36,646 nt of DNA. Origin: Beijerinckiaceae bacterium (lineage in GTDB: Bacteria > Pseudomonadota > Alphaproteobacteria > Rhizobiales > Beijerinckiaceae). Both the position numbers and the translations under genes were made by a program. The notes under the pieces are model-generated. The model was not told the origin of the DNA. It did no database searches and saw nothing but the letters and a program-made list of their open reading frames with translations. This document shows positions 35,907 through 36,646 of this stretch, in pieces. Each line of letters starts with the position of its first letter. Position 1 is the stretch's first letter. The stretch covers positions 1-36,646 of the forward strand of contig WSYC01000023.1 of NCBI GenBank assembly GCA_009773635.1. Reading direction: 5' to 3'.

Positions 35907-36646
35907 TGGCCGAGCTCATCGCGCTTCGCATACCAACCGTCGAACCACGAAAGGGCCCGGAAGCGCCGTTCATAGCCATGTTTTGCCATAAGAGCATCCA
36001 GCTTGCCCTCAGCCTCGGTGCCATTGTGCTCGATTGCGAACAGGCGAACGTCATAGGCAGAAAAATCGAAAGCGCTGAGGATGTCGTATTCACTGCCTTC
36101 GGTATCGATGCTCATGAAATCAATGCGCTTGGGCGCATTGTGGGTGTTCAGGAGCGAGGTCAGCGACAGCGTGGTGACATTGATGCGCTTGGCCGCGCGC
36201 CGGGCATCGGAATGAGAATCTTCCGGTGCGAAAGCGACCATGGTGCCGAGTTCCGGCTGATCGGTCGCGAGAAAGGTCACCGTTTCACCGTCGCGCGCGG
36301 CTACGCAGGCATCCGAGATCGCGGCTTTGCGGTTTTCCCGCAGCTTCGCATGCCAGACAGGGTTCGGCTCGGCGAGAATGCCGCTCCAGCCGTATTCCTG
36401 TTCGAGCAGGCAGGTGTTCGACAGCGACACACCATCCGTCGCTCCGAATTCAACGAAAAAACCACCGCGCAATTCGTTCGTTTCGTGCAAAACCCAGAGA
36501 TCCTGGAAGATCTGCGATTTCGAACGGTTTCCGTCCAGAAGAATGCGGCCGAGGAAGCGATGCTCTTCGTTGGCGAGGAAATCGGCAACCCTGGCCTCGC
36601 CGACGCGACGGGCGAAAAGGCGCAACAGCTCCCCATTGAAACGGGA
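35903..36646 (-). CDS. FkbM-family methyltransferase, 5' end outside window
   Basis: At least 240 residues. The FkbM pattern is clear: FFVEFGATDGVSLSNT (SAM motif), WSGILAEPNPVW and KRIDFMSIDTEGSEYDIL. Such enzymes O-methylate sugars or secondary metabolites. No stop or convincing start occurs in frame before the window edge (36646); the only start candidate, TTG 36625, has no Shine-Dalgarno in view, so the N-terminus is probably missing. Translationally coupled to rfbG, so it likely modifies the same glycan. Confidence 0.87.
   Translation of the reverse strand, partial: SRFNGELLRLFARRVGEARVADFLANEEHRFLGRILLDGNRSKSQIFQDLWVLHETNELRGGFFVEFGATDGVSLSNTCLLEQEYGWSGILAEPNPVWHAKLRENRKAAISDACVAARDGETVTFLATDQPELGTMVAFAPEDSHSDARRAAKRINVTTLSLTSLLNTHNAPKRIDFMSIDTEGSEYDILSAFDFSAYDVRLFAIEHNGTEAEGKLDALMAKHGYERRFRALSWFDGWYAKRDELGQ

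Overview
The window looks like chromosomal DNA of a high-GC alphaproteobacterium, most likely a Hyphomicrobiales (Rhizobiales) relative; I do not name a genus. The reasons are the block purN/purM, CDP-alcohol phosphatidyltransferase, PerM-type permease, hdaA, ppk, ppx, rnd, aspS, which is alphaproteobacterial in type; the presence of HdaA (DnaA-inactivating ATPase); an AspRS with the non-discriminating RDHGG signature; and frequent GTG/TTG starts with ATGA/GTGA overlaps. No tRNA, rRNA, CRISPR array, transposase or phage gene was seen.

Layout. 1-9.7 kb: a doubtful small ORF, a small membrane protein, chaC and an ABC-F ATPase (minus strand), aquaporin aqpZ, ndk, an EamA-type exporter, an orphan molybdopterin oxidoreductase, a GST-fold protein, and a divergent YafY/WYL regulator that is broken although a perfect palindromic operator remains between the two. 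9.7-24.4 kb: conserved housekeeping block with purine synthesis (purM-purN), lipid head-group transfer, PerM, replication control (hdaA), polyphosphate metabolism (ppk, ppx), a chemoreceptor, RNase D and AspRS. An unknown small gene and a LysR regulator sit between hdaA and ppk.

24.4-36.6 kb: an accessory surface-glycan island beginning 2 bp after aspS. The forward operon holds an MsbA-like exporter, GT2, GT10 fucosyltransferase-like, GT11 fucosyltransferase-like, GT25 and GT2 genes, then an NAD-dependent epimerase, a C-methyltransferase and a CmcI-family protein, mostly translationally coupled. It meets, at a bidirectional terminator, a minus-strand operon of FkbM methyltransferase (cut by the window edge), CDP-glucose 4,6-dehydratase and an RmlC-type epimerase. 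Together these suggest a glycan carrying fucose-like residues and a C-methylated/branched deoxysugar made from CDP-glucose.

The most unusual signals are two in-frame, AT-richer, inverted-repeat-bearing insertions in core genes: about 28 residues in HdaA right after Walker A, and about 35 residues in AspRS. They resemble palindromic mobile elements domesticated inside proteins. Others are an intrinsic-terminator hairpin lying inside the probable ndk leader, the decayed YafY regulator with an intact operator, and an 18-bp in-frame tandem duplication in the sugar C-methyltransferase.
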